Assembly (NCBI RefSeq): GCF_037126465.1
Contig: NC_088201.1
Coordinates: 5,647,001 to 5,711,000, forward strand
DNA from: Ornithodoros turicata
Lineage: Eukaryota > Arthropoda > Arachnida > Ixodida > Argasidae
Direction: 5' to 3'
Length of the DNA stretch: 64,000 nt
Part shown: positions 32,501 to 44,126 of the stretch, one piece after another
Numbering within the stretch: position 1 is the stretch's first letter
Layout: every line of letters begins with the position of its first letter
Notes under the pieces: model-generated
What the model was told of the DNA's origin: nothing
The model's database searches: none
What the model saw: the letters and a program-made list of their open reading frames with translations, nothing else
Program-made: the position numbers and the translations under genes

Positions 32501-35500
32501 AATGGGCTACTTCCCAAGTGCAAAGAAATCCGCTGGAAACAACCGATACTGTGAAGCCCAGGCCGATTCCTACGCGAAGAAAGGCTGTCAGACCCGCTGA
32601 AGTTGCAAAAATGATCGCTATCAACCGTTGTCGGTCGTCAAAGATCGCGGATTTCGTGAACTAATGGCTGGGGCTGTCTCGGATACGCTCCACCTTGGAG
32701 AACAGCACTCTCCTGGGTTACTACTATACCGAAGCGAAAGGAAGAATTTACGAAAATGGTTACAGAAGGCTTCTGAAGGCATTGAAAGCGTCTCTTTCAC
32801 ATTGGAGATGTTTGAGCCACATCGTAGCCAAGTGAGCAGCTCTACTCCTGGTCTGCAAGCACCCATTTGCGGAGAGCTTCAGCCAGCCCATATGTACAAA
32901 GACTGGCATTTCTGCATGACAATTCTTAGTTGTGCTCACAATATGGTCTTATACGGGTCCACACGAAGCACACTTTCACAAGTGACTGGAAGGTTTTCTG
33001 TGCTCTTACATTATCGGTGCCAATAAATGTATTCACAACTTCCAGAGTTCCATACAGTGACAGAGGGACATACGTATTAGCACTTTGTAAAAGTACAGAA
33101 AGTACAAATGCAAGCAAATAAACTAAACGATGCACACCCAGCAATGTAATGTGTGTTCCAATACCTGAAGTAAGTGGGCTTATTTTTCTAATCATATTTC
33201 ATCTTGACTGGGAAGCTTTAGGCTCCCCCATTAGGAGTAGCAGTTCCCCAATGAGTACAAAGTTACAAAATTTTTCAGAGAGAGATATTTGAAATATTTG
33301 AATTGGGCTTTTTGGGAATGCTCAAATTGGATTTGAAAGTGAAATAAACAATTCGAAATGCACTGTCTGTAAGATATTTGTGTTTGATTCCATTTTGAAA
33401 GTTTGCTATTTGTGCAGCCTTAAAAAATTTACTTGTCTGAAAATTATGGGATCAACAGAATTATTCTGCAGGGAACTTTTGTCACCTATCAAATTTTAAT
33501 TAAAAGAAGTTAAATTTCTTGAATAAAACTCTGAAATTTGCCAAATGAAAGTAACATTTTCCCAGATCCACCACAAAATATACTACCTAGTGCTATGGTA
33601 ACAGATGATTAAAAAAAAAAAAGGTTCTGTGGCACATTAGGCGAAACACCCTGTTATGTGTCACGCGGCATTCTTTCTAAACACATATTTCATTTTGTGA
33701 CAGTAAACCTTCACTTAGTTGTTCCCAAATATATGCCATACGGCAGACACCGACAAGAAAACACTTGTCACCCACCTGCGGGCCCCATGAGTGCAGCCAC
33801 TACGCTGAGCCCACCCTGTGCCAGGAACTGCGACTGCGCTTGGGGGAAATTCCTCACCAGGCAGGAAAGAGCAAAGAATGAAGTGGAACGAACACGTTGC
33901 GAGGCATCCAGTGCCGCGAGCCGCAACAGGGCAGGCAATAGGTCCGCTTCTAGCACTCTGCTCTGGACATCCGGATTGCTAAATGACAGTCCAGTCAACA
34001 GGTAGTCAAACAAAAGTGCAACTGCAATAGCGGAGCAGCTGTAAAACACAAATCGGCCTGTGTGCGACTGCGTACAAGACAAACTATATGGGCTGGAATC
34101 AAGAAGCAGCTCTCATAGTACCCTTTTCCAAGAACCATTCGCACGCATAGATTGTTTCAGGTATTCGTTTTTTCCACGCACTATTCGCGATTGGAATTTG
34201 TTGCCACAGGCCATACATAATGTAACCAAATTACAGCAGTTTGCTGACGGGATCACCTGAGTCTGACCAAATGTTTCACTCTCTTGTATTTGTATGCATG
34301 TGCTTGCAGGTGTGTCTATGTGTGTCTATTCTGAGTGCCAATTTTTTGAATGAAATGATATGGCCCACCTTACTTGAACCCTTTGATGGGCTAAATAAAA
34401 TAAAATAAATAAATAAATGCCGAGATGATTTTGCCCCCACTGCTAACACCCACCATTTTTTGGCTTACTTTGTTGCTGTCACTGTGTTTATTGCTGGTGT
34501 CACAACAACACTGCGGCACCAAGCCTGGAGCTGATTGCTCTATGCGAGGAAACTCTCCTTTTTTCTTTAGCTGCATGCATCACTTCTAGAAGCGAATCTG
34601 CACTACGTAAATTGACTCTTACCTTACGTGCAGACACATACACAAAGCACTTTCCAGCTTTGCGATTGCATAAACTCACAAAGCTTGAAAGTTCATCGTG
34701 CAGGTCCCTAGCCAGAATTTTCGTACTTCCGAGCTCATCCCAGAATGCACAGCTTCAGACTTACGTGAGAGGTCGAAAAAAAACCGAAACTGCGGCCAGA
34801 TTCTGCGAGTTACTCGAGTGATGTAATTAACGTCTCTCCCTTACCCCTGTACTGCAGAGCCCAGCGTAGATGCCACAAGCGCTCGCACCTCGTCGATGGT
34901 TGCGTTCAGGTCCGGAGCCAAAGCCACCAATCCACCCATTCTAATGAAATCCCGCGCTGCATCGTACTGTCAGCAGAAACGAGACCACTAGGTATCAAGT
35001 TATATTCCCCGTTCAACACGGCCGTTCAACCGTGACGCCTGAGGCTGCAAAACCTTCCCTTTTCAGAGCAGCTTATCACAATCCCTCGAATCAGTTCAAA
35101 ACCGAGCGGCTCGTTTTATCTTCAGTGACTATTCTCCGCACAGCAGTGTTTCCCTCATGAAGAAAAAGGCTGCGCTCGCTTTGCTGTCTGAGCGTCGCAA
35201 GATCGCGTCTATCACACTTTTTCACAAGATTTTCCACAGCAAGGCATTACACACAGATATGCTACAGTGTGCATATTACAGTTCTTCGCGCCTTGACCAT
35301 CCTAATAAAATAATGAGGCCATTTTGCAAGCACGACTTTTACCAGGAATCTTTCTTGCCTCGTTCGATACGACACTGGAATGATCTTGACCATGATATTG
35401 CAACCATTACTAATCCTGTTTCATTCAAAAAGAGAATTGTTGATTTAATGGGCGATTTGAGCGTTTAGTGTCCACAACGTTTCTTAAGTTATACTGTATA

Positions 35501-35634
35501 ATGTCCATTGTTTGTTTGTTTGTTTGTTGCTGTTAAGTTATAGGCAAAAATACTTATATTATGTTTTGTACGTTGCTACTATGCAACCCACGACTCCGTC
35601 ATGTTATGCCTACGGGCCTTTGACGTATAATATA

Positions 35635-35665
<31 letters not shown>

Positions 35666-38600
35666 AAACACTTTGCAAGCCTACAGCAGCGCGACTGAGT
35701 GTTTCAAATCGGTCTCAGGTCGCCATGTCTTTCGGAACGCTGCCCTTCACAGTAATCTAATTCTTCGCCGTCAACAATGACAGAAACACACTGATAGATT
35801 TGTCATTCTTTCCTCTGATGGATACTACTTGGTTATGTCAGTTTCGTGCGTATTTAGAGCTGCAGTCCAGACCCAAACCAAGGATTAAAAAGCACACACT
35901 TTCTTACGATGCTCAGAGACACTGCGCAAAATATGTCGATTAAATTTGCAGCCAATTATTTCCGAACTATAGGCAGCGCTGTCGCTGTCGCAGTGTCACT
36001 ATCAGCAACTTTCGGTTTCTGTTCTGCCGGACAATCGAGCCACCGATTCCAGAGAGAATTTGTTGATTACATTTAATACATATCGAAACAGCCCTCAAGC
36101 ACAGTTATCTTGGCCACACTGGCCCGTGACGTCCACAAAGGTGCAGTACGTCACGCTTACGTCAACATAAATCTAAGCTAGATGTGTAGCATGCCATTCG
36201 TTCTTCAAAAGCTACGACGATCTGCTAGATCAACGCATGCCTCACACTGGAGTACAACTCAAATCTCAAAACCAGTTGACACCTCCAGACCGTCCCTTGA
36301 CGGTAATCTGTGTCTTATTCACTTCCTTTGCCTGTGGACTGCACATAGAATGCTCCATGGGCTACATGTTAAAGGGGCACTAAAATGAAAAACAACTTGT
36401 TCTCAAATGAAAGTCTCTGTTTCAATTAGTATAATGCACGCAAAATTAGTTCACATAGCGCTACTGTTGAAGAAAAACACAATGAAAACAGAGCAGTCTT
36501 TGATGGTAACCAATGGGATACTCAGGTAGCAAAGATTGGCGGCATCCAATCAGACAGCAGGAGAAGCGCGCGCATGTCTATTGTATATGTGTGGATTTGG
36601 AATGGGTCCGGTCATGGTGTTGTGTACATGTTCAATGCCCGGTATGATGCACATTGCCGCATTTTTTAATACCGATTTACTTAATTGTAGCCCACAACAG
36701 TAACCACAAATGTTCTAGTGACAACATTTATACCTTCACATCCTTCATGAGACAAACTACGTTTTTCGCCCGAACTGCTCCATGGCGTGGCACGTGCGTA
36801 CACCCACGGCATGGACTAAAAGCACTGGGCATATACCCGATGCGCAAGCTGAAGCGCAATTTTGAAGCAATTTGAAGCTGAAGCAATTTTCACGAGTGAC
36901 CTCAAAGCTCCCCTTGCTCCCCCGAGAAGCTCCCCCCCCCCTCTTGGTACGCCCATGCTTGAACCCCCCCCCCCCCCCCCCCTATATTTTAGATACAGGA
37001 GTACTCATCCAAGGAGGTGAAACTTCAAAACCATGAAAGAACTGATGTTCTGAGGCTGGAACAACATAGAAGGGACAAACACATACAAAGCCTCAATTTG
37101 CCTAAGAAATTAATGATGAAAGATGAAAGTCACTGAAAAGGTTAGCCAGCTGTAGGACTCGAACCCACATCTTCTGGATTGCCGGTCCAGGGCTCTACCA
37201 ATTGAGCTAAGCTAACACGCCTTCTCAGCGACTTCCAGGGTGCGTCATCTGAAGGGACAAACCAGCCACTCTCTCTCACTCATCCTCCTTTCACTCTTAC
37301 ATTTTTGCTCACTCACACACACATTCATACGACATGAAAGGAGGATGATTCATGAAAGGAAGATGAGTGAGAGAGAGTGGCTGGTTTGTCCCTTCAGATG
37401 ACGCACCCTGGAAGTTGCTGAATAGGCGTGTTAGCTTAGCTCAACTGGTAGAGCCCTGGACCGGCAATCCAGAAGATGTGGGTTCGAGTCCTACAGCTGG
37501 CTAACCTTTTCAGTGACTTTCATCTTTCTTCAAAACCATGACGACGCTTTTTCTCACACAGGGTATCCAACATAACTTGCGCTATTCACCTGATGCAAAA
37601 TGAACTCCATATCTTGCAAGAGGGGAACCTTGCCTTCGGGGGTGGCATTCTGGTAGCGTGTCAGGAGGTTTTCGAGGAGTTCCGACTCTGACCTGGCCTC
37701 CAGCTTCAGGCTGCTCATCTCCTGCTTGATCTCTTCCATGCTACGATATACTGCAGAGACTCCAGGCTGCGGAAGCAAGGGACTCACTCACTTGCGAGCC
37801 ATCATCACATTTCGAAGACCTCTTTGTCGCAACAACTACAAGTTCAACCTCAACAGAACAAACTCACCATAGAAAAAAAAGAAAAAGCTAAGTCGTAGCT
37901 ACGTTGGATTTCATGCATGTGTTAAGGGGGGAATCACGTCTTCAGAAATCTATGGGTAATTTTCGTTCGCACAAGACACATGAACACTCTAAACTACCGT
38001 ATTTACTTGCGTAATTTGCGCCATCGCATAATTTGCGCACCCCCACTTTTTCACTAAAAAAGTTGTGAAAATAAAACGACCAGAACACGTGGAGGGAACA
38101 TACGCGTCAGCATTCCGCAAGCTTGCTTCACCTAACGCATGCGTGCTTTAGGAGAAGCTCGCTTTAGAAAAAGCGTGGAAAGCACGTGCTGGGCCTTTTT
38201 GAATCATCTCGCAAATTTTTACAGCATTGACCAAAAACGAAGAGAGAAAATCCTTACGACCGACTTCTTTCACTGACAGTTATAGAAAATGAACAGTCAC
38301 TGTCTATTTTCTTGCCTAAATTTTTATTTTGGTGTAATTTTTTTTATACGAATTTCGGACGATACGAATGTCTTCCGCTACCCCGTGAGATTCCTATCAC
38401 CGAGATTGTATTGTACTATTCACCTAAAGGACCATCTTTTAACAGATTTTGCACATTTTTCAAGTCGACTCGTTAATGCCTCGCGTAATTTGTGCACCCC
38501 CAACCTTCGCGTCATTTTTCAGTAAAAAAAGTGCGCAAATTATGCGAGTAAATACGGTATCATCGTAAGATTGGTACCGGCATGTTCTCTTAGCTTTTCT

Positions 38601-41275
38601 CTAGTCAATGACGTATTTTTTAGAAGACAAGGTTGAGCTGTTGATTTTTTCATAAATTAAAGTTTGGTTTGTCTCGAACGTGTGCTGCCATCTCGATAGA
38701 GTGTCGCAAACTAAAATATTTGCGAATTCGGGCTCAATGCAAATCGACGGATAGTCCTGGAATTCTACAAAATGTGTCATTGACAAGGGCAAAGCAAGGA
38801 GAACACGCCAGTGCTTCTGTTTTGACGATATTTTACGCCGTTTCTGAGCACCGTGCGAACAAACGTTCTCTATTGTCTTGCGCAGAAGTGATTCCCCCTT
38901 AACCTCCAACCTTTATCTGCATTGATACAGGCAGACCATTTCGAGTGCTAGGTAAAGTAAAAGTAAATATTTCAGTCACCCACGCGATCCCCACAGTCAT
39001 CATAGATGCATGTGTCAAGACAGAAGAAACACGATATACTAAGTGGAGAATTCCAATACGTTTTTCTTGGGATGCTTCTTGAATGCTTCACAAGTTTGAG
39101 ATAGCAGTGATCGGATCAATATTTTGCGGGTCTAAAAATAAATTCACATAAGGGCTTGCTGAATGGAAACTTGCTGAATCAATTTGATCTGCTGAATCAG
39201 TGAATATCATGGTGCAGAAAACTGGTTCCTCAAATCCAACTTATAAATTTTACGATGCCCGACAATCTCTCCTCAAAAGACGTTTGACTGTTCAAGTATA
39301 TTTTCATTTAACCATCCATAAGCCTGATCCAATTATACGTGGCCAAATGGTGCCTAATATTTTCTTTGATTCTCCTATTTTTTCCTGGAGCAGATCTCAG
39401 TCTCTCTCTCTCTCTTTAGTTTTTCAATTGTGTCGCTGAATTTTTACGCGTCCCAATCTATCACCTGCTGTACACAGCATTCCCAGATTTTCTTACTTGA
39501 TTTTCTAACTGCTCCTTGTTGTGTCCATCCTGTGCAGGTACCACTATACCACTTTACTGGGTACCTTCCAAGCTGTGCGCTAATACCAAGGCCCCCGCGG
39601 CTGTTCTTGTGCACAATATGGATAACACGCGTTGCTTTAGTATCATATCTGTCAGACAACCAAAACTTATATTTTTTTCTTTTCAGCAGTTCCACCGTAT
39701 ATAACAATCAACTTTATTTTAACGATGATCACTGGGATGCTTCATTGCTAGGCATGTGCAAATATTCGAATTTTCCGAATATTGAAGCGCATAATTCCGT
39801 AATCGATCCGATTTCTGAATCGAAGACAGAATTCTATACTCAATTTCGAATTCAATCAATGTTTCTTCTAAACCGAAAATGTTCAAAGAGTTCCGAAGCT
39901 AAGACAAAAAAAATCACGAGGGAGATTTTTAGCTTTTAAGTTGAGATGAGCCAATAAATTATTGCTGTGTCGTCTTCTGTGTCCGTGTCTCTTGATCTTC
40001 TTCATGGATCACATGGGAGGACATAAAACAAAGTGACCACTACTTCACATTCCCCCACCTATGACTATATTGTGTATACATGCTGTGCACATGTTTATAT
40101 TCGTACATGTGTATCTGGCCATGTTATGAAACTGTTCGCTTCGTATCCGCTTTGGGTTTATAGCTATGTATTTGCTTTGGCTACGTATTGATCTGCTTCG
40201 GGTTTAAAATAATTATTCACACGTTTCTATTGATTGCCACAGCTTGTCACATTAATCTTAATTACATGCTCTACTTGAAAAAAAATACATAAAAAAAGTC
40301 CAAGACCACCAATAAAGTAAAGCTTTGCACAACAGCTGACTCACTTCATCTACATGGGGATCATCCCGTAGGTCTTTGATAAAATTTTTGAAGTCGTCAG
40401 ACTCCAAGCGAACACGTTCCTTCTCTTTGGGTCCTTGTGGTTTCTTGGGCTCTTCGTTGAGAAGTCTGGCCTCCTTGCGCCCTGTAGTGAGGTCCATGCG
40501 TACGTGGAGACCAGGTGGCAGCACATCTCCTGCATGTGAGGAAACCAAAGTTTGACTCACATCTTGGCCGGAGGTGCTGCACGTCAGGGCTATAATACAT
40601 ATAGGATTCATATAGGATACATATAGGATAGGAATAAATATAGTGGTGCGTACATTGCGTGGTAAATACGTGCGTACATTAACCTTGGACACGGAGCTAG
40701 AAACACTTCCGGTTGTTCCTTTCTTCCTGGGGAATTTTACGACCAGAGAGTGTACACTGACTAATCCCCGAAAGAACAGGGTGTTCAAAGAGCTGACGAC
40801 CAAAAACGTGTGGTGTACTGACCCACCTGACCGGGTTATAAGCATGCTGATAGTGCATTCAGGGTGAACGAACACATCAAAAGCTGCTTGCTACGGCCCA
40901 GGCAGACATGGGACACTATGACGTCGCTATCTGTCACGTGACGATAAGACGTCACTAATAACTGGGACAATGTACGATTCATTAGACTGAACTGAATGAA
41001 CAGGTTCACTAAGCTGACCCATTTTGCCCGTCACTAGAGTGCTACTTGCAAATGTCCATTAAGTCTTTGTGTGAATCACCTGGTTTCACCTCCTTCCATT
41101 CCTTCTCTGGCTGGAATAAATGACTCGGCGGTGCATCAGAGGACGACTCATCATCCTGCTCAACCGTTGTCTCTTCTCCGTCGCCATTCGTGCCGCTCAC
41201 TACTGTGAGTGCCTGCTGGTTGCAGAGGGCTTGATGAATCAGTAGCACCAGAAGCAATGTTAGCTTCATTGTCAT
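29266..41275 (-). CDS. Sil1: SIL1 nucleotide-exchange factor (complete, seven exons)
   Basis: SIL1 binds the ATPase domain of BiP/GRP78 in the ER lumen and releases ADP so that the chaperone cycle can continue. Exons on the minus strand are 41275-41080, 40529-40345, 37766-37590, 34966-34845, 33978-33776, 30686-30590 and 29563-29266. All junctions are GT-AG and in phase, giving 1278 nt or 425 residues (human 461). A signal peptide (MTMKLTLLLVLLIHQALC) is followed by an acidic stretch and then by GLHVRMDLTTGRKEARL, which matches the human GSHVRLNLQTGEREAKL. The armadillo-like repeats fill exons 3-7. The protein ends in KEEL, a KDEL-type ER-retention signal. LINE fragments, a hAT MITE and SINE heads sit in the introns. 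Confidence 0.95.
29975..30513. mobile_element. hAT-type MITE with AACTAC body
   Basis: The ends are CAGTGATGGCCA and its exact inverse TGGCCATCACTG. A perfect 8-bp duplication CCAACTGG lies at 29967-29974 and 30514-30521. Both subterminal regions consist of variants of AACTACTAGTT. It is in SIL1 intron 6. Confidence 0.9.
30590..30686 (-). CDS. Sil1: SIL1 exon 6
   Basis: This 97-nt exon encodes DYVGSKLALKALILLHDLVE, matching human VLAVRVVTLLYDLVTE. The acceptor is TTTCAGAG and the donor is CACAGA|GTGAGT, phase 2. Confidence 0.88.
31663..32399. mobile_element. TIR element with GATAAGCCGC tandem units
   Basis: The ends CCGTACTTTCACACGTATAA and CACGCGTGAAATTATGG are imperfect inverses. Inside, a 49-bp unit containing TTTTCAGGCAGATAAG repeats at 31734, 31783, 31832 and 31897. 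The ends resemble those at 37997. Confidence 0.55.
32500..32740 (+). pseudogene. hAT/ZBED-type transposase fragment
   Basis: A frame reads PLSVVKDRGFRELM, the conserved block that follows the BED finger in hAT transposases and ZBED proteins. The preceding part (KAVRPAEVAKMIA) is in a different frame, so the copy is broken. It lies in SIL1 intron 5. Confidence 0.55.
33776..33978 (-). CDS. Sil1: SIL1 exon 5
   Basis: It encodes NPDVQSRVLEADLLPALLRL and then FFALSCLVRNFPQAQSQFL, close to human SNPKVQVEAIEGGALQKLL and FALCSLLRHFPYAQRQFL. The acceptor is TCATTTAG and the donor is GCAG|GTGGGT, phase 1. Confidence 0.94.
34070..34419 (+). mobile_element. LINE 3' fragment
   Basis: It encodes FFPRTIRDWNLLPQAIHNVT, the end of a LINE ORF2, with a stop at 34258-34260 and then an (AAAT)n tail to 34419. 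It is antisense to SIL1 in its intron 4. Confidence 0.75.
34845..34966 (-). CDS. Sil1: SIL1 exon 4
   Basis: This short exon encodes YDAARDFIRMGGLVALAPDL and then TIDEVRALVASTLGSAVQ, an armadillo-type repeat matching human NAQDLLSFGGLQVVINGL. The acceptor is CTGACAG and the donor is CAGGG|GTAAGG, phase 2. Confidence 0.93.
35050..35668 (+). mobile_element. LINE 3' fragment with AAAT tail
   Basis: It encodes QNRAARFIFSDYSPHSSVSL and then SFLPRSIRHWNDLDHDI, with a stop near 35468 and an (AAAT)n tail ending at about 35668. It is closely related to the fragment at 34070 and lies in SIL1 intron 3. Confidence 0.82.
37145..37216 (-). tRNA. tRNA-like cloverleaf (SINE head, loop triplet GGC)
   Basis: The 72 nt fold fully: acceptor GTTAGCT/AGCTGGC (two G-U pairs), anticodon stem CTGGA/TCCAG with loop CCGGCAA, and T arm GTGGGTTCGAGTCCTAC. 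It belongs to a repeat, so a functional tRNA-Ala is unlikely but not excluded. Confidence 0.35.
37430..37501 (+). tRNA. tRNA-like cloverleaf (SINE head, loop triplet GGC)
   Basis: It is almost identical to the 37145-37216 head, in opposite orientation, with the same stems. The third copy at 7431-7502 has GGT in the loop, which argues that these are SINE heads drifting at the anticodon. Confidence 0.35.
37590..37766 (-). CDS. Sil1: SIL1 exon 3
   Basis: It encodes PGVSAVYRSMEEIKQEMSSL and LLQDMEFILHQ, matching human FRPIEELKKDF and DLEYYVHQ. I used the acceptor CTTCCGCAG because it keeps phase 0; a closer CTGCAG would break the frame. Confidence 0.9.
37997..38557. mobile_element. TA-flanked MITE with CCGTATTTACTTGCGTAATT ends
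   Basis: Imperfect inverted repeats (CCGTATTTACTTGCG... / ...TGCGAGTAAATACGG) with TA at both sides bound 561 bp. GCGCACCCCCA recurs next to both ends. Confidence 0.75.
40345..40529 (-). CDS. Sil1: SIL1 exon 2
   Basis: It encodes DVLPPGLHVRMDLTTG, RKEARLLNEE and FKNFIKDLRDDPHVDE, the N-terminal module of the family. The acceptor is CATGCAG and the donor is GATGAA|GTGAGT, phase 0. Confidence 0.93.
41080..41275 (-). CDS. Sil1: SIL1 exon 1 (signal peptide)
   Basis: It encodes a hydrophobic leader and an acidic linker (EETTVEQDDESSSD), then LFQPEKEWKEVKPG, like human HPTHEWQALQPG. The donor is CCAG|GTGATT, phase 1. A second in-frame ATG occurs two codons downstream. Confidence 0.92.
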
Positions 41276-42614
41276 TCACCACAGTAGTGCCGGAACCTTA
41301 CTACACGCCAGGTGATTCTTTAGAGCTTTTTACATTATCCTGCAAAGTAAGATATAGATCTGTTAGTCATGTTCCCTGTCTTTGTAAGTGGCAAACCTTG
41401 GGGGGGGGGGGCACTACATGCTTCGACAATGAAGCCCAGCTCAAAGTGAGGGTCCCCCTGGTCTTTGTAGACATTGTCGCAGCAACAACTGTATAGAGAT
41501 TTTTTGTGTGTGTCGGCTACAGAAATATAGTGAATCGTCGGGTCAATGACTGTGTTAACTCCCCTTTTTACGTGGCTTGTAAGATATGAAGAAAATAAAT
41601 AAATAAAGAGCCTCAAAACGAGAACATGTTTCGAACTGTTATTGTTCTTCTTCTGGTCTGTCGTCCTGATGCTCTTGCTTTGACAGTGTGTAAAATTTAG
41701 CATGACAATACTGTAGCAGTAAGCAAGTAACGTACCTAACGCAAGGCAAAGTTTCAGAGTTCAATGTAATCTGTCAGTGGCACTAAAACAAAAACTTTTT
41801 CATGCTCAGGCGCGCAGCTAGAGGGGGTTCGGATGGTCCTGAATCCCTCCTAAATTTCTGTCGTCACAAAGTGCTGTAATTGCATTCATTTGACCCTAGG
41901 CAGTGTTGTAGCATCCTGTCCAAAACTTCTCAATAAACCCCTGTCAATAAAATCCTGGGTTTGCCCCTGTTCATGCTTCGCACCAAAATCTTTTTAAATG
42001 TCAATTTTTCACTTACATTAAGGTAATTCCAGCGCAAAGGTCAAGTTCACGAATTTTTAAGGAAACATTCTGCAGCAGAAGACCGCTCGTGCCGGCGTAA
42101 AATGCTACTTCTTTCTTTTTTTCCGCAAACGCATGGCTATCTCAAGTATAACATCTGTTCTTAGAACTGCGTACTGCGTAAGTTTCGTTCGTTGACGTAC
42201 ACGTCATGGCAACGATGAAATGAAAAACAAGAAAAAACGCAATAATAGACACTTCACGGGTACCATAACATACTAGTCGGACCTACAACTACAACGCCGT
42301 GATGTCGGCATGTTGGCCTCATGCCGAGTTTTTCGGACTGTAAAATGCAGAAAAAGGATGTTCATTGCTGTTTGATCAACTTCGATCAATTTTCACCTCT
42401 GCTTTATCCATCGCAACATCGTCAGATCATCAGGAATGAATCACCGCAAATTAAAAGAACAACAAAAATGTTTAAAAACACGGTTGCCATTGCCTCCTGG
42501 TGGGAGAATCGCGAAGCTGGGTTTGGGTGATAGGTGTGCACGTCAGGTTTGGTGAACACGTGGATGTTTTGCACAAAGTCGTCGTTATGACACACTTGGC
42601 AAGCTAGCAGAGTT
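41276..42614. promoter_or_regulatory. Divergent intergenic region between SIL1 and the PGC-1-like gene
   Basis: About 1.34 kb separates the SIL1 start codon (minus) from the first candidate ATG of the PGC-1-like gene (plus). It should contain both promoters. I saw no TATA box placed to decide a start, and part of the region (41780-41960) looks like repeat-derived sequence. Confidence 0.45.
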
Positions 42615-42626
42615 ATGGCACGCGAA
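42615..42626 (+). CDS. srl: Possible first coding exon of the PGC-1-like gene
   Basis: ATG GCA CGC GAA is followed by a consensus donor (GTAAGT) in phase 0, matching the phase 0 entry of the exon at 44128. The peptide MARE resembles the short start of vertebrate PGC-1 (MAWD). With only four codons this is weak; the ATG at 44134 is the alternative start. Confidence 0.4.
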
Positions 42627-44089
42627 GTAAGTATTTTGTCTCACTGTCTGTGCCATTTTGAGTACTTGTCGCGATACATTTCCCTCGGAAACGCGAGAAA
42701 CTGCCATTCGCATTCAGCGGTGCCGGAACACGTGCAGCTTATGAAAGGCATACCAGGGTTTCACTGCGAAATCCTGTCTTGTCATGTTGCCCAGTCCCGT
42801 GTGACTGCATTAGCTAAGTATTACGTTCTCTCATGACCAGTTCAGGAGAGTTAAAACAATAGTAGGGATACCACGTGTCGCCGGTCTGTCTCCATATTGT
42901 GCACTTTGCCGACATACGAGCTGACTTTCCTTCTGCATCGTAAATAACGGATGTAGTGTTAATTTATTATTCTACATCGTACAGGTAATGTAACTTTGTC
43001 AGTCTTTGCAGCTTGCTATTACTTTGTCGCTACCCCGTTTGCTTTGGCAACCATTCATTCTTAGCATTGACCTCTGAGGAAAGAAATCGTTGGCAGTCGA
43101 CGTTTAGTCTTTCCATTTTGCATTTACCGTGCATAAAAAATATCTATCACTTCTCCCAAGTCCAAAAGGCTCGTACGATTACTGCCGGCGTTGTCATAAT
43201 TCCGTGATGACGTCTGGAACGCTTCACGCAACCTACTTGGGAAGACTTATCTTCGATATCTTGTCCATTGTGGTGTTTTACGTGTCTTTTGCACCTGGAA
43301 GGTTGGCGGGTCATAGTCCATAAAAGTGTTTTCACAGTGGCATTTCTAAACGCTAGGAAATGGACCGGAATCTTATGATCAGTGACGTCACATATCGGGG
43401 GAGGAGGGTCGGTGTAGTTCTTGAACAGCTGGGATGGGATTTCGAGGTGAAGATGGGAGCAGACAGCGGGGAAGTCGTTCTTGAAGAAATGTGCTTTTTA
43501 TAAAAAAAAGTAGGTCGGGGGACTGCGCATCCTTCTAGCTACCTCCGTCCTCCCTTTTTTTTTTATGGTCTCAGCATTTGTGAGAAGTCACCCCCAGTCA
43601 CGTGACCAATCTTCTGTTAACCCCCCCTCGTGCGCACAGTCACACGCTCGGCATGTTGTATTTTCACCTTGAGTTTTATGCGCATTGGACGTTTCATAAG
43701 TAGTACGCTCAGTCTGTAGAAAGTTAAGCTGAAACACTTTCTGCAAGACTGACAAAAAGAACCATTGGTTGCTAGTTTGAGCATAATTTTGAGACCATCA
43801 GCAGTAACTTCGACGTGATTTGCGTGAGCTTGCACAAGGATATGCTTATCAGACCAGCTTCTCAGCATTCCAGCTAGACCTCTTGGTGACTTGGGTCGGT
43901 AAATCTATAGCGCAGCTATGATAGCAGCAGGCCTTTTGGCTTGTGCAGCCAAAAGTGACGCCCAAATGACTAAAGTGGATGCTCTGAATGCCAGAATAGC
44001 GCAGCAATGTTGTGGCAGATGAGAAAATAGTGGAATGTGTACTCTTGTGTTATTAAATAACCGTACACAATGTCATGACCCTGTGGTGG

Positions 44090-44126
<37 letters not shown>

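Larger units (their letters stand above)
37033..37528. repeat. Head-to-head SINE A pair around a palindromic spacer
   Basis: A minus-strand SINE (head 37145-37216, body down to 37033) faces a plus-strand head (37430-37501). The spacer arms (GGACAAACCAGCCACTCTCT and its inverse) also pair, so about 430 bp form one palindrome. It lies in SIL1 intron 3. Confidence 0.85.

Noticed and set aside
28107..33656. A 5.5-kb mariner element between matching CAGGGTGTTTC ends
   Set aside because: It would contain SIL1 exons 6 and 7, so the two ends must be separate remnants.
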